From Ovis canadensis (taxonomy: Eukaryota; Chordata; Mammalia; Artiodactyla; Bovidae): DNA of 64,000 bases. Under the pieces are notes generated by a model. That model worked only from the letters and a program-made list of their open reading frames with translations, was not told where the DNA came from and did no database searches. Location of the stretch: contig NC_091727.1 of assembly GCF_042477335.2 (NCBI RefSeq), positions 126,139,501-126,203,500 of the forward strand. Reading direction: 5' to 3'. Positions 11,283-21,987 of the stretch are shown piece by piece (within the stretch, counting starts at the first letter, position 1; each line of letters begins with the position of its first letter). Made by a program: the position numbers and the translations under genes.

Positions 11283-12055
11283 TTTGAAAAAGAAATGCTA
11301 TATAATTTTTTAAAGCACCAAACTAGTATCTCAAAAAAAGTTTGCACGTTTTTGGACTTCTCTAACACCTATTTATAGTTTGTTATTGTTTGTATTTTCA
11401 GTCATAATAGGGAGGGCATACACATTGTTGTGCTTTAGGGCTTCTAAAGGTTTTAACCTAGCCCCTATGTGCCACATGACTCAAGTGCTTAGAGTTTTTC
11501 ATCTGTTATATCCCAAACAGCTAGAATTTTCTAGGCAAACCTAGAATCTGGAGTACTATGAGATGGGAGGCAACCTCACCGAAGGATATTTAGGTAACAG
11601 AGATTTAGCAGTTGTCAAGATGCAACCACAACTAGCAGAGGTGGCTTAGCAGGGCCACGAGGAGTTGACTATGTGGAGAAACACCTCACTGAGTTTCAGG
11701 GTCACTCATAGTTGGCCTTAGGAAGTGAGGAGTTCTCACTTCCTGACATTACTCTAACTTCCAGTTGTTTGTGGCTCATCCCAACCCTAAATACAGGGCC
11801 GACAGGAAACTCTGCAACTGATGTGGCACTCCCCAGAATACCATGAACTCTGACACCTATATCCAAAGTCAAATATAGGTCCAAGCAACTCAAAGACCAA
11901 TTCTTCCACTCCTGACACCAAATGTTCCTGGGACACCATTAAATTCAATTTCCTTCCCAAACTGGCATATTTCATAGCTACAAAGTCATCCTCATGATAG
12001 CAGTGGTTTCTTAACAAAAAAAAATAATTATGTTATATCATGACTCTGACTCCCA
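11283..12055. other. No recognised feature
   Basis: No convincing coding frame and no repeat family that I can name. The minus-strand frames of 63-76 codons at 11702-12017 lack any recognisable domain and are treated as chance. Confidence 0.35.
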
Positions 12056-12059
12056 TCCA

Positions 12060-12480
12060 CATCTGCATTCATTTATTTGTTCAATAACTGTGTATTAAGT
12101 GTTCTGTGTACTGTGGAAACAGTATTGAAATGGAATAGTAAGGTCCTTGATCACATAGATGTTATATGTGAAGGAGGGAAAGGAGGAGAAAAGAAGTATA
12201 TAAACAAATAGTTAAATACACAATCAATCTGTAGAGGCTGATAAATTTCAACAAGAAAATTAATGTAGTGACGTGGAAAAATCATTGGCAGGAGTCAGCT
12301 CTAGACAAAGTGATCAAAAAGACTTTTTTTTGAGGAGGTAAGACCTGAAGGATGAAAATGAACAAGCCATGCAGGGAACATGCAAGTAGAGGGAAGAGTG
12401 GGTGCAAAGGCCCAATGGCAAGAAAGGGCCTAGGTTTCAGGAGCAGAAAGAAGATGCTGAAATATGCTGAGTGAGTGGGA
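12060..12480 (-). mobile_element. Probable L2 LINE 3' end, antisense
   Basis: The order TTCATTTATTTGTTCAATAA, AAGGTCCTTGATCACATAGA, GAGGAGGTAAGACCTGAAGG and GAGTGGGTGCAAAGGCCCAA follows the reverse complement of the L2 3' region. It is strongly diverged and the assignment is by recognition only. Confidence 0.5.
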
Positions 12481-13029
12481 GACTGGTACAAAATGAAGAT
12501 GTAAAAGTGGGCAGAGGATACCACCACCTTGTTTATCTTACAAGATCCTTTTCCTCTCTGGATGTTCGAGCCATCTGACCCAGCTTCATCCATCTGTATA
12601 CCATCCACCTACAGACTGAGTCAAAGAGTTTAATCAGTCCAGTGCTAGAAGAATTTCTCTGCTGCTATTCCGCCTACCAGCCAGATGATCCACCTACTTC
12701 ACCACAGCAGAAGCTGCCTATAACATCTCCCTGTATTTCTGGTTTGGAAGCACCTCCTTTCATAATAACTCGAGTCCTGGCCTTCACTATTTTTTTTTAA
12801 TTTCTAGTATCAGGGACATCTTGCAGCCAGTTTGTACCCTGGGGAGCTGTAGGATGCCTAGAAAGGGCACCTTCTGGCAGGCCAAAGACCAGTACAAAGA
12901 TAGACCTACTGGTTCTGGGCAAGAGAGGGTAGAGAATTGATGGGAAACAATATGGAACACAATGTTTGGGTTATTTCTAGGCATGTATGCACCATGGAAG
13001 CTCACGGATCCCTGCTTGTAAACTTTTAA
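12481..13029. other. No recognised feature
   Basis: Includes a T-rich stretch near 12790. No credible open frame and no named repeat. Confidence 0.35.
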
Positions 13030-13046
13030 GAATATCTATCATCAAC

Positions 13047-13476
13047 ACTAAAGATATCATACTAAGTGAAGTAAGTCAGAAGGGGAGAGACAAATACCAT
13101 ATGATATCACTAATATAAGGAAGCTAAAAAGATGGCACAAATGAACCTGTCTGCAAGACAGAAACAGACTCATAGACACAGAGAACAGACCTGTGGTTGC
13201 CAAGGGGAGGGGCGTGGGGGAGGGATGGACTTGGAGTTTGGGATTAGTAGATGAAGCTACTACATTTACAATGGATAAATGACAAGGTCCCACTGCATAG
13301 CATAGGGAAGTATATTCAATATCCTGGGATAAACCACAATCAAAAAGAATATAAAAAGAATGTATATACATATATACGTATATGTGTGTGTATAACTGCC
13401 ACTTTTCTGTACAGCAGAAATTAACACAACGTTGTGAATCAACTACACTTCAACAAAAAAAGAAAAAAAAAAGAGT
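13047..13476 (+). mobile_element. 5'-truncated L1 3' end, sense, with 17-bp target duplication
   Basis: The fragment holds the end of the L1 3'UTR: TACTAAGTGAAGTAAGTCAG, a G-rich tract at 13204-13224, TAACACAACGTTGTGAATCA, and an A-rich tail. Flanking duplications GAATATCTATCATCAAC (13030-13046) and GAATATCTATTATCAAC (13477-13493) differ at one base. Confidence 0.88.
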
Positions 13477-13493
13477 GAATATCTATTATCAAC

Positions 13494-14165
13494 CCTGTAG
13501 CTCTCTGACACCAGCTTTCCAGATATGTTCCTCTCTACACTAACCCATTAAATCTCATTTTCCATTTTGCATTCAGTGGCTCTCCCAGATAACCTAGGAA
13601 TAAAATTATTACTATTTCATAGAGAGAGTAGGTATAGGGTTCATGTTGATTGTATGGTTAGATCTATACCTGGCCTGATGGGAGGGTCACAGACAGTGGC
13701 CTGGTCTTAGGATTCTACCTCGCATTCGACCTGGTCAGCAACAGGCCGGAATTCGTAAAACCAATGCACAAAAATCCTGGTATCCACCCCTTGCCAAAAA
13801 AAGTTTGGAAGAAAATAGTGTCTACACTGTTGTCCATTTTGATGCTTTCAGAAGAACTATGATGGTGGTCATGGCATCTGATGAAAAACCACAGAAGTCA
13901 TCTGTATCCTGGCATAGTCATTACTCCAGGCTTCCTTCCCACCCCATCTCTGTGTATACAACCTATCTCGCTGATCTCCTTCGAGTCCCATCTCCCTCAA
14001 ATTCATACCTTGATTGTTTCTCTAAACTATGTGGATTAGAAACTTGAATTTGGACTGTCTTCAGGACTCTGACCTGGAATTTCCTTAGGACAATTCTTCA
14101 AGTAACTTCTCCCGAACTCCATTCAGTACAATAATCATAATGAGGAAGGAGAAAAGGAGGAAGAG
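13494..14165. other. No recognised feature
   Basis: One 80-codon plus-strand frame (13805-14047) has no recognisable domain or family resemblance. I treat it as chance. Confidence 0.35.
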
Positions 14166-14167
14166 GG

Positions 14168-14430
14168 GAGTTAACATTCACTGAGCTACTACTACGCATC
14201 AGGCATTGGGCTGAGCATTTCATGTTCATTTTCTCGTTTAATATTTTAAAATCCCTATGAAATACTTACTGTCATTATTCTCATTTTATAGATGATAAAT
14301 GTGAGGCTCACTAAAGTTATATGACTTGTCAAAATCATACTAGTAGACAGAGACACAAAAAGCTAGGGTTCCAGCCCAGATGCATTTGAATTCAGAACCT
14401 ATACTCTCAACCATATTGTGTCATTGCTAC
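14168..14430 (-). mobile_element. MIR SINE, antisense
   Basis: Reverse-complement MIR: TTTCATGTTCATTTTCTCGT, TTCTCATTTTATAGATGATA, AAAGTTATATGACTTGTCAA and a terminal GAATTCAGAACCTATACTCT region. Ancient and diverged. Confidence 0.7.
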
Positions 14431-14715
14431 ATGCCCAGCCAGGTCTGCAGCAGAAGGGAAGTCAGACATTACAGCCACATTTAATACTTCATTCCCTCTA
14501 AATGCAGTCAGGGTGATCATACCCAAGGTCATGGGCACTGCAGACAAGGATGCTACTGAGTGAATGAGGGAAAATGCTTCAAAGTTTGCCTTTCTCCCAC
14601 CTCTGCAAACCTGTCTTGGCCCCTCTTCTGGCTCCCTTTGTATCTTGGGTTCTAGATTTCATCCAGACCCATTTGTGTTTAGTGACCTTGTAGCACTAGA
14701 TATTATCACTTCCAG

Positions 14716-15754
14716 GGACTTCCCTGGTGGTCCAGTGGTTAAGACTCCATGCTGCCAGTTCAAGGGGTATGGGCTCAATCCCTGGTATTGACCTTGGTGA
14801 GGCAGGAACAAGGGGTGGTGAGAAACAAGATCTTAATTCCCTGTCCAAGAATTGAACCTGGGTAGCCTGGATGAAAACTAGGAATCCTAGCCGCAAGACC
14901 AGCAAGGGCTAGAGTTTAGAAGCTAGTTTTCCCTAGATCTTTGTCCCCTGTGAAAAATACAGGTATCACAGAGGCAGAAACTGTAAATGCATGTACAAAG
15001 TTTATTATTAAAGACATAGCACAACAAGTGGGAGAGCACAAAGAGAAACGGTTTGTTTAGATGAGATAGAAGCAAGGCAGAGATGCACAGCTGGAGAGAA
15101 AGGGTGTGGGCTTCCCACCTAGTCAGGAGGAGTGCAGTAAAGAGGCATATAAGTCATTTATATAGGACAGTTCTTCTGGGTCTTTGTTTACCTTTGGCCA
15201 ATTATCTGGTTTATTTTTCCACACCTGACCTACCCTGGTACACTCTCCTATGAGTGCATGCACCCCTCAGCCAAGATGGATATCAAAGGGAAGGTTTCTG
15301 GGAAGAGCAAGACTCATTATGGTCTGGCATTATCCCCTGACTTTTGACCCACAAGGAACCTTTCTGTGCATGTGTAGCATCTCCTTTAGGGGAGAGTGGA
15401 GAACCCTTAACTTTACGGAAGGTTTGCCCCTCTTTGTCCTTGCCATGACTTACCTTAAGGTGTTTATAAGAGACAAACACTGGCTATTTACCCTGTTTCT
15501 GTTGCTGCTTCCATTTTGGAGCGAAAACAGGAGGCTGACTGTAAATGTTTTAACTGAAGCCTACTTATCTCTTATCTCAGAAAATGCTAACAGTTTTAAG
15601 TATCCAGCCTGAAGCCCACTTCTTTGTGCCACATGAAATGTAAACAGGAAGCCAGTTATAAATGTCTAACCTGGAGCCCATCTATCTCCTACATCAGTTA
15701 GAGAACTAAGATCACACATGCCATGCAGTGTGGCCAAAAGATTAAAAAAAAAAA
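14716..15754 (+). mobile_element. CHR/Bov-tA-type SINE, sense, split by a solo LTR; 18-bp target duplication
   Basis: The SINE head (GGGACTTCCCTGGTGGTCCA to CAATCCCTGGT) lies at 14716-14788. Its tail (GAGAACTAAGATCACACATG, then an A run) lies at 15697-15754. Perfect duplications AGATATTATCACTTCCAG flank the whole at 14698-14715 and 15755-15772. The LTR in between therefore inserted into an already fixed SINE. Confidence 0.9.
14789..15696 (-). mobile_element. Solo endogenous-retrovirus LTR (bovine BTLTR1-like), antisense
   Basis: About 908 bp bounded on the plus strand by TGACC...CATCA. Signals lie on the minus strand: a TATATAAATG TATA box near 15152-15162 and an AATAAA polyadenylation signal near 15000, about 150 bp further on. 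That order matches U3, R and U5 of an LTR reading leftward. No gag, pol or env sequence flanks it, so it is a solo LTR left by LTR-LTR recombination. The 120-codon frame inside is not a gene. The target duplication is degraded. Confidence 0.8.
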
Positions 15755-15772
15755 AGATATTATCACTTCCAG

Positions 15773-16295
15773 TTACTGGCTGTAGGCAAAGCCTCCTAAA
15801 AACATAGGTGAGAAACATTATTACCTCAGCATCTAGCCTAGGCATATGAGACAACACATACCACATGCCTTAGGCTGTGGGTACCATACTTTGTCCTGCA
15901 GAAACCACTAGAACTAGGGACTTTGGCTTCCTGCTGGCAACCACTGAAGTTTAGTGTCTGTGTTTATAGTACAGTTTGTCTGTTTATATCTTCTGAAGGG
16001 ACCTAGACCATGGCTGCTATTTCTCCTATCTTGAAAGTAATGACTTGTTCCTCCAACCACCCTATGAAGGCCTAGCAATGATAGATCAACCCTGATGGCA
16101 ATGCCTGTGAGCCACAAGATGGTCATATCAAAGTGAAAGTGAGGGAGCAAATCAAGACAGTCTTTATGGCCAATTTTTATCAAATACAGTTAATCTTTCG
16201 ATGATACACAACTCTGCTTAACTGTTTCAATAGCTCACCCTTACTTGTGTGGTAATGTCCAAATGAGTTCATACAACTTCCAGGTCCCTGTATGA
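15773..16295. other. No recognised feature
   Basis: No open frame above background and no repeat family that I can name. Confidence 0.35.
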
Positions 16296-16298
16296 CGT

Positions 16299-16594
16299 TG
16301 TGTGCTCAGTCACTCAGTCATGTTCAACTCCTTGTGACCCTATTACCACTAATGAAAGAAAATCAGACATCTCAAGTTAATGAATTAATCGCTTTTCTAT
16401 GTATGGGAAGATGCAAGAGTATGGGCTCTTGCATACTGAGCCTGCCAGGCTCTCTGTCTATGGCATTTTCCAGGCAAGAATACTGGAGCAGTGCTGCCAT
16501 TTCCCTTCAGGGGATCTTCCTGACCCAAGGATCAAAGCCACATCTCCTGCATTGGCAGGCAGATGGTTTACCACTGTGCCACCTGGGAAGCCTG
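16299..16594 (-). mobile_element. Bov-tA SINE, antisense, carrying a 98-bp foreign insert
   Basis: The SINE reads normally to CTTGTGACCC (16340) and resumes at AGCCTGCCAGG (16439), ending with the head GTGCCACCTGGGAAGCC. The expected ten or so bases between (CATGGACTGT in relatives) are replaced by 16341-16438. That insert is an inverted copy of part of the LTR 0.6 kb downstream plus a short hairpin. Confidence 0.88.
16342..16428 (-). repeat. Inverted 87-bp copy of LTR segment 17013-17099
   Basis: Reverse complement of 17013-17099 matches base for base over 87 bp with three differences, all transitions, and no gaps. Immediately after it, CTCTTGCAT (16426-16434) is the perfect complement of ATGCAAGAG (16411-16419) with a 6-base loop. 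Both features together look like a replication template switch rather than transposition. No target duplication or A tail is present. Confidence 0.9.
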
Positions 16595-16798
16595 CCCTGA
16601 ATGATAGTAACTTTGAGATGTATTTTAGGATCAACAGTAAAAACTACATTTTACCCACTTTCCACCTTTCCCATTGGTCTTTCAGGGTTTTGGTGCTAGA
16701 AGGCCACAAATTTAGGGCACTTTCTAGAAACACATTTTCTTCCCTGTATGAGGTCCACCCTTCTCCTAGGCTCTATAGTATCTGTCTCTCCTAGACCT

Positions 16799-17279
16799 TG
16801 TGATGAGAAGTGTTGCCCGCTTTCTCAGCAAACAAAGGATGTGGCCATCAAGCCATCAGCCATTACCTCCTCTCTGAATTGAGCCTGAGGGAACTCCGGA
16901 TGGAAACCACTCATCCACTACCAATGGTTCACCCAGAGGGCACTCAGGATGCGAAAGAACAGGATACTGGCCCTAGATAGTTGAGGGGCATCGTCAAAGG
17001 AGCAACTTCAGTGAGCCCATACTCTTGCGTCTTCCCATACATAGAAAAGCAATTAATTTATTAACTTGAGATGTCTGATTTTCTTTCATTAGTGGTAATT
17101 TTTGATGTTCTGACTATCCGGTTTTTGTTGCAAAAACTCCTAAATATCCTGGCTCCTCACTCACCTGTTTGGAGCAGTGCTTCAGAGCGATCTGAGAGGC
17201 TTGTTGTCCTTAGAAAGCCTGTCAAATAAAACATAATTCTCAGCTTTTAGGTTGTGTGTGTTTTTTTCCCCAGCTGACA
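16799..17279 (+). mobile_element. Solo ERV LTR, sense
   Basis: A 481-bp unit beginning TGTGATGAGAAG and ending CAGCTGACA, so it has TG...CA ends. AATAAA at 17224-17229 is followed by a T-rich U5-like stretch. The flanks GACCT and AACCT agree at four of five bases, consistent with a short retroviral target duplication. The internal TATGGGAAGATGCAAG-type box also occurs at 56820, in the LTR near 56.6 kb. No viral genes adjoin. Confidence 0.65.
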
Positions 17280-17404
17280 AACCTGGGAAGCAATTTATCC
17301 ATATGAAAACAGATTTGCTTCTGGAACCCAGGTCCCTATGTACCTATATCCTTCTTTTAACTAAACACCTAGGCTTTCTGTAAGAATGTAGGCAACTGGT
17401 ATTA

Positions 17405-17600
17405 TACACCTTGATGATTAAGCACAGAAATTTGGGGTCCATTAGACCAGAGTTTGAATCCTGACTCTGCCTCTCATTAATTACATGACAGTTTCTGCTT
17501 CAATTTCCCTCTGTAAAATGGGAATGATGATAATAGTTGTACCTCTTTCATAATGTTGTTCTGAAAATTATATGAACCAATGCATATAAGTCACTTACTA
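17405..17600 (+). mobile_element. MIR SINE, sense
   Basis: Diverged MIR: GAGTTTGAATCCTGACTCTG, TTCAATTTCCCTCTGTAAAA, GGGAATGATGATAATAGTTG. The tail is weak. Confidence 0.7.
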
Positions 17601-17625
17601 GTCATTTAGCTTGTTTCCCCACTGT

Positions 17626-17830
17626 TGGACTTCCCTAGTGGCTCAGGTGCTAAAGAATCTACCTGCAGTGCAGGAGGCCTGGGTTCAATCCCTGGGTTGG
17701 GAAGATCCCTTGGAAAAGGGAATGGCTACGCACTCCAGTATTCTTGCCTGGAGAAGTCCATGGACAGAGGAGACTGGCAGACTACAGTCTGTGGAGCTGC
17801 AAAGCGTCAGACACTATTGAGCAACTAACA
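17626..17830 (+). mobile_element. Bov-tA SINE, sense
   Basis: Complete copy from GGACTTCCCTAGTGGCTCAG through GGGTTCAATCCCTGG to the BovB-like tail ending TGAGCAACTAACA. It abuts the Bov-A2 that follows, with only the target duplication between. Confidence 0.9.
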
Positions 17831-17841
17831 CGTTCACTTAC

Positions 17842-17843
<2 letters not shown>

Positions 17844-17873
<30 letters not shown>

Positions 17874-18134
17874 AAGTCACTTCAGTCGTGTCTGACTCTG
17901 TGCGACCCCATAGACAGCAGCCCACCAGGCTCCCCCGTCCCTGGGATTCTCCAGGCAAGAACACTGGAGTGGGTTGCCATTTCCTTCTCCAATGCATGAA
18001 AGTGAAAAGTGAAAATGAAGTCACTCAGTCGTGTCCAACTCTTAGCGAACCCATGGACTGCAGCCCACCAGGCTCCTCTGTCCATGGGATTTTCCAGGCA
18101 AGAGTACTGGACCGGGGTGCCATTGCCTTCTCCG
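17844..18134 (-). mobile_element. Bov-A2 dimeric SINE, antisense, with (GCT)10 tail and 12-bp target duplication
   Basis: Two Bov-A monomers in tandem: AAGTCACTTCAGTCGTGTCT...CCATTTCCTTCTCC and AGTCACTCAGTCGTGTCCAA...CCATTGCCTTCTCC. Ten perfect GCT units (17844-17873) form the antisense CAG-type tail. Perfect duplications GTTCACTTACTT flank it at 17832-17843 and 18135-18146. This marks a recent pecoran insertion. Confidence 0.95.
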
Positions 18135-18146
18135 GTTCACTTACTT

Positions 18147-18830
18147 ACTTTATGATAATTCCATGTTTAGTATTTCAAGAAATCAAACTGTTTCCACAGT
18201 GGCTGTACCATTTTATACTCCCACCAGCAATGAATGAGGGTTCCAAGTTTTCCACATACTCATCAGCACTTCTTGTTTTCTACTTTTTCATTATAACCAC
18301 CTAGTGGGTGTGTTGGAGAAGACTATTGATAGTCCCTTGGACTGCAAGGAGATCCAATCAGTCCATCCTAAAAGAAATCAGTCCTGAATATTTGTTGGAA
18401 GGACTGATATTGAAGCTGAAACTCCTGTACTTTGGCCACCTGATGCGAAGAGCTGACTCATTAGAAAAGACCCTGATGCTGGGAAAGGTTGAAGGTGGGA
18501 GGAGAAGGGGATGATAGAGGATGAGATGATTGGGTGGCATCACCAACTCAATGGGCATGAGTTTGAGTAAACTCTGGGAGTTGGTGATGGACAGGGAGAC
18601 CTGGAGTGCTGTAGTCCATGGGGTCGAAAAGAGTCGGACACGACTGAGCAACTGAACTGAACTGAACTGAACTGAGTGGGTGTAAAATGATATTTTATTG
18701 TATTAGTACCTTTTGCAATTTGCAATAGGGATTTGCAATTTCCTAATAACTAAAGCTACTGAGCATCTTTTCATCTGTTTCTTGGCCATTGTTTATCTTT
18801 TTTGGAGAAATGTTTATTTAAATCACCACA
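18147..18830 (-). mobile_element. Ancient L1M ORF2 fragment, antisense, split by BovB
   Basis: Old L1 blocks ACTCCCACCAGCAATGAATG and ACCACCTAGTGGGTGT lie left of the BovB. GAGCATCTTTTCATCTGTTT and TTGGAGAAATGTTTATTTAA lie right of it. Order and orientation are continuous across the insertion. Confidence 0.75.
18312..18674 (+). mobile_element. BovB 3' end, sense, 5'-truncated, with 9-bp target duplication
   Basis: Only the last 363 bp of BovB are present, ending GAGCAACTGAACTGAACTGA. AGTGGGTGT occurs at 18303-18311 and 18675-18683. The coding part matches the ORF2 C-terminus (AEEL-type to MDREAW-type region) but is full of stops. Confidence 0.93.
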
Positions 18831-19500
18831 ACAGAGATGTACTCAAATCACTGTAGCTCATCCCTCAAAACATGCTTTCTTAGTAACCAGTTTCCACTGC
18901 TACTTTTCCACTTTCACTGGAGGCAGATAATCCTTATAGGAGCTAGGAACTTCACTTAGACAAGCAAAAAACGGCTGTCACCTTATAAAACACTTGTAGA
19001 AGAAGAATGCCAAATAGTACCAAACACAAGGAAGGACATTTGAATGGACCATACCCTATTCTCTATTCAATTGTTTTACAATCTGGAGGATTACCATTTG
19101 GGACTGAGGTGACAGAGGTGGTCAAGTCCAAGTTCTTCTAGTTCAAGCAAACCTCCTCTATACATATCCACTGAGTATTGCTCTGCTGCTAGCAAGTGGA
19201 CAAAGGGCCAACAATCTGAGTTGAGAAAGGTGTTTATTAAGCAAAAGGTGCTGGGTTCAAGAAAAGCTCTAGGAAAGTGCTAAATGGTGCCCCTGGCATT
19301 GTGCAGTACACAGCATGCCTTTGCAGTTTGCAGAGGTACATTCTAATCTCTGGATCCTCCCAAGCTCTTTAAAGCTTTCCACTAGGCAAATTCTGAGGGA
19401 GCGATGGCTCATTCCACCTGCAGTAGAAGCCTGTAGAGAAAAAGTGGTGCTCATTACACATCGATCCCTTTAACTCCTCCCAGCATGCCTATGCCAAAGG
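18831..19500. other. No recognised feature
   Basis: Mixed-composition sequence. No open frame with a domain and no repeat that I can name. Confidence 0.35.
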
Positions 19501-19985
19501 CCCTGACAAGTGTCTGAATGCAAGCCAGTCCTTCTGGGTTTTATCCGGCCTTTCCCCTGCTTCAAACCTCACACAATGGCCTCCCCTGGCCCTCCTTGTA
19601 TCTCCTGTCTCATCCAGCGCTACTCTTTCTCTTTGATCATTGTGCTCCAGCCACAATGGTCTCCTTTTTGTTTTTGAACATGCCCAGCTCTTTTCTTACC
19701 TCCAGGCCTTTGCACTGGGTGTCCTCTTCCTGAGACCCTCTTTTCCCCCATGCTTCTCACTCCTACTCATCCTTAAGGGCTCAGCTTAAAGATGACTTCC
19801 TCAGAGAGCCCATCTGTGACTGGACAGCTTAAATCGCTATTCTTTTCCTATATCTCCACTCTACTCTTCTCTCTCATAGCATCCTGGACTTCTCCGTGCA
19901 GCGCTTACCACATTCATTCAGATTTTGTTTATTTCCTGTCTCTTTCACTAGCCTGAACTCTGCAAAGGAGGTGATGGTGCTGATT

Positions 19986-20067
19986 TTTAAAATTTTACTT
20001 TTAATTGGAGGAAAATTGCTTTACAATGTTGTATTGGTTTCTGCCATACAACAATGTGAGTCAGTCA

Positions 20068-20143
<76 letters not shown>

Positions 20144-20228
20144 CTCATTCTTGAGCCTCCTCCTTCCCATCTCCCCATCCCACCCCCCCCTAGGTCATCA
20201 CAGAGTGCCAGGCTGGGCTCCCTGTGAT
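19986..20228 (-). mobile_element. Artiodactyl L1 3' end, antisense, nested, containing (TA)n
   Basis: The block TTTTAATTGGAGGAAAATTGCT followed by TTACAATGTTGTATTGGTTT is the antisense L1 3' terminus. Further right comes CCTCCTTCCCATCTCCCCAT, its C-rich tract. A 69-bp TA run interrupts it. I could not define a clean target duplication. Confidence 0.78.
20071..20139. repeat. (TA)n microsatellite, about 34 units
   Basis: An uninterrupted alternating TA tract of 69 bp inside an L1 3' fragment. A perfect tract of this length is expected to be highly length-variable and to extrude cruciform or slipped structures. Confidence 0.97.
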
Positions 20229-20579
20229 ATTTGTTCATGATTATATTGCATCCTCCATGTCTAGCACAGTGCCTGACACATGATATGCCTCCAAACGTAT
20301 TTTTCAAATAAAGGAATGTGTACAAATTTGAAGTGTCTTCCTTAAAGATTAAATTAGCAGATTAAATTAGCCTGAACATTTAATTTTGAAAAGATCAGCT
20401 GTCAATACATACTTAATTGGATTCTAACACCTTTTCCATGGTGAATTTGATCTAAGGTGGTTAAACTTTCTGATGAAACACAAATTGGATCATGTCATTA
20501 CCTTGCTTAAAATCCTTCAAGAGGTTGCCATGGCCTACAGGAAAAGTGTCCAAACATATCCCCAAGATTGACAAGTACC

Positions 20580-20845
20580 TTTGTGACAGTGGATTTCAAA
20601 CCTTTTTGACTGTGACCCACAGTACAAAATATATATTATCTTGTAGCCTAATACCCACTGCTATAAATATGCGTATAAATAACAAATTTTTTCACAAAAG
20701 AATTTTTATCTTTACTGCAGGCAATACAGTATATTTTCTATTCTACTATCGTCCGTATCACTTAATAAGATGTTGTTCATGACTCACCAAATCAACCTCA
20801 CAAAATAGTAATGGGTTATAAGCTGCAGGTCAAAAATGATGCCAT
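20580..20845. mobile_element. Possible small DNA transposon remnant
   Basis: The left end TTTTTGACTGTGACCCAC (20607-20624) resembles the reverse complement of the right end near 20815-20840, which also reads TTTTTGACCTG. Inward copies share an ACCCA box. The interior is AT-rich and non-coding, as in short non-autonomous elements. The assignment is weak. Confidence 0.3.
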
Positions 20846-20937
20846 GAGGTTTGAACTCAATCTCCAGCCCCTCAAATCCTTCAAAGCTCCTCACAGCTCC
20901 CCTCATATGCCATGCCATCTCATCTTTACTCACATTG

Positions 20938-21152
20938 CTTCCCTAGTGGCTCAGATGGTAAAGAATCTGCCTGCAATGAAGGAGACCTGGGTTTGATCCC
21001 TGGATACAAGATTTGATCCCTCCTTCCTTGGAGGAGGGCATGGCAACCCACTCCAGTATTCTTGCCTGGACAATTCCATGGACAGAGGAGCCTGGCAAGC
21101 TACAGTTCATAGTGTCACAAAAAGTCGTACACGACTGAGCAACTAATGCTTT
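20938..21152 (+). mobile_element. Bov-tA SINE, sense
   Basis: Complete copy: GCTTCCCTAGTGGCTCAGAT head, GGGTTTGATCCCTGG B-box, an extra internal GATTTGATCCCTCC stretch that looks like a local duplication of the B-box region, and the AGTCGTACACGACTGAGCAA tail. Confidence 0.88.
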
Positions 21153-21985
21153 CACCTGCAGGACGCATTTGGTTTTCAAAACTCAGTTGAAGACTCAGTG
21201 AAGCTGTTGTCTTCCCAAAGGAGAAGTGATGACTTCCTCCTCTGGGTCCACCTCATCCCAATCTTCAGAACTTCATATTGGCATTCTTTATCAAAGTCCT
21301 TAACAAAATGTATTATTTGTGTTTACTTATATAGTTTCAAGAGATTGACAAGGTGGGAGTATAAATACATTGAATAATGGAAAGTTCTTGGTTCTTTGTT
21401 GTCTAGTGAAGACATTCAGTGATCCTTGGACATCATTAGATACCCTCGTTGTGATTTCCATTTTTCAACCCTCATTACCTTGTTAACAAACGACTCTTGA
21501 AAGCAACAGTCTTGGTGTGTGCTCCAGTGGAAGAACTTAATGAGTTCCCATACACTACTGGAATGGATGGTGAGTTTTTACACTTTTTCTTCCATATTGT
21601 ACATTTACCATTGGGTCTAGTATTCTTTCCCACATGGCTAACGGCTGGAGAGAAAATGTGACAGACCTAGATGGTGATACCTGGCGGACTTGAGGTGGAC
21701 ATTATATTTGGTTCAAGTCGTACCATTCTGACTTTGGACACTATTTCCTGATTTGGATTCTGTTCTTACCCTTTGTGATTGAAATCCATACTTGGTTTCC
21801 TTAGCTTGACCTCCTACGTTGCACCCCATACATCTGAATTGTCTGCTTTGGCCTTTTATGTTCCTGACTGTCTCAGGGTGAGGATGGAAGTGTCCTCTGC
21901 TTGTCATGACAGCACTTCCCTCTGTCTGGAGATGAGATACTATACCCAGCCATTTTTTCCCTGCAGAAGTCACATTTACTTGTTT
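21153..21985. other. No recognised feature
   Basis: Frames of 71-86 codons on both strands at 21713-21994 overlap one another and carry no domain. They are treated as chance. Confidence 0.35.
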
Positions 21986-21987
21986 TT

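Larger units (their letters stand above)
19505..20330 (+). mobile_element. Probable L2 LINE 3' end, sense, split by an L1 tail
   Basis: TACCTCCAGGCCTTTGCACT, CTCCTACTCATCCTTAAGGG and CTCAGAGAGCCCATCTGTGA follow the L2 3' region in sense. TGTCTAGCACAGTGCCTGAC at 20258-20277 continues the L2 end after the inserted L1 fragment (19986-20228). Confidence 0.6.

Noticed and set aside
13805..14047. 80-codon frame with MEENSVYTVVHFDAF start
   Set aside because: No family resemblance and no supporting promoter or splice signals. Length is within chance for 64 kb.
15250..15612. 120-codon frame inside the solo LTR
   Set aside because: LTR sequence is non-coding and the frame has no viral or cellular domain.
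14789..17279. A provirus between the LTRs at 14.8 and 16.8 kb
   Set aside because: The LTRs differ in sequence, length and strand, and the 1.1 kb between them has no retroviral genes. They are independent solo LTRs.
20071..20325. Ile/Tyr-repeat frames over the TA tract
   Set aside because: A translation of a microsatellite.
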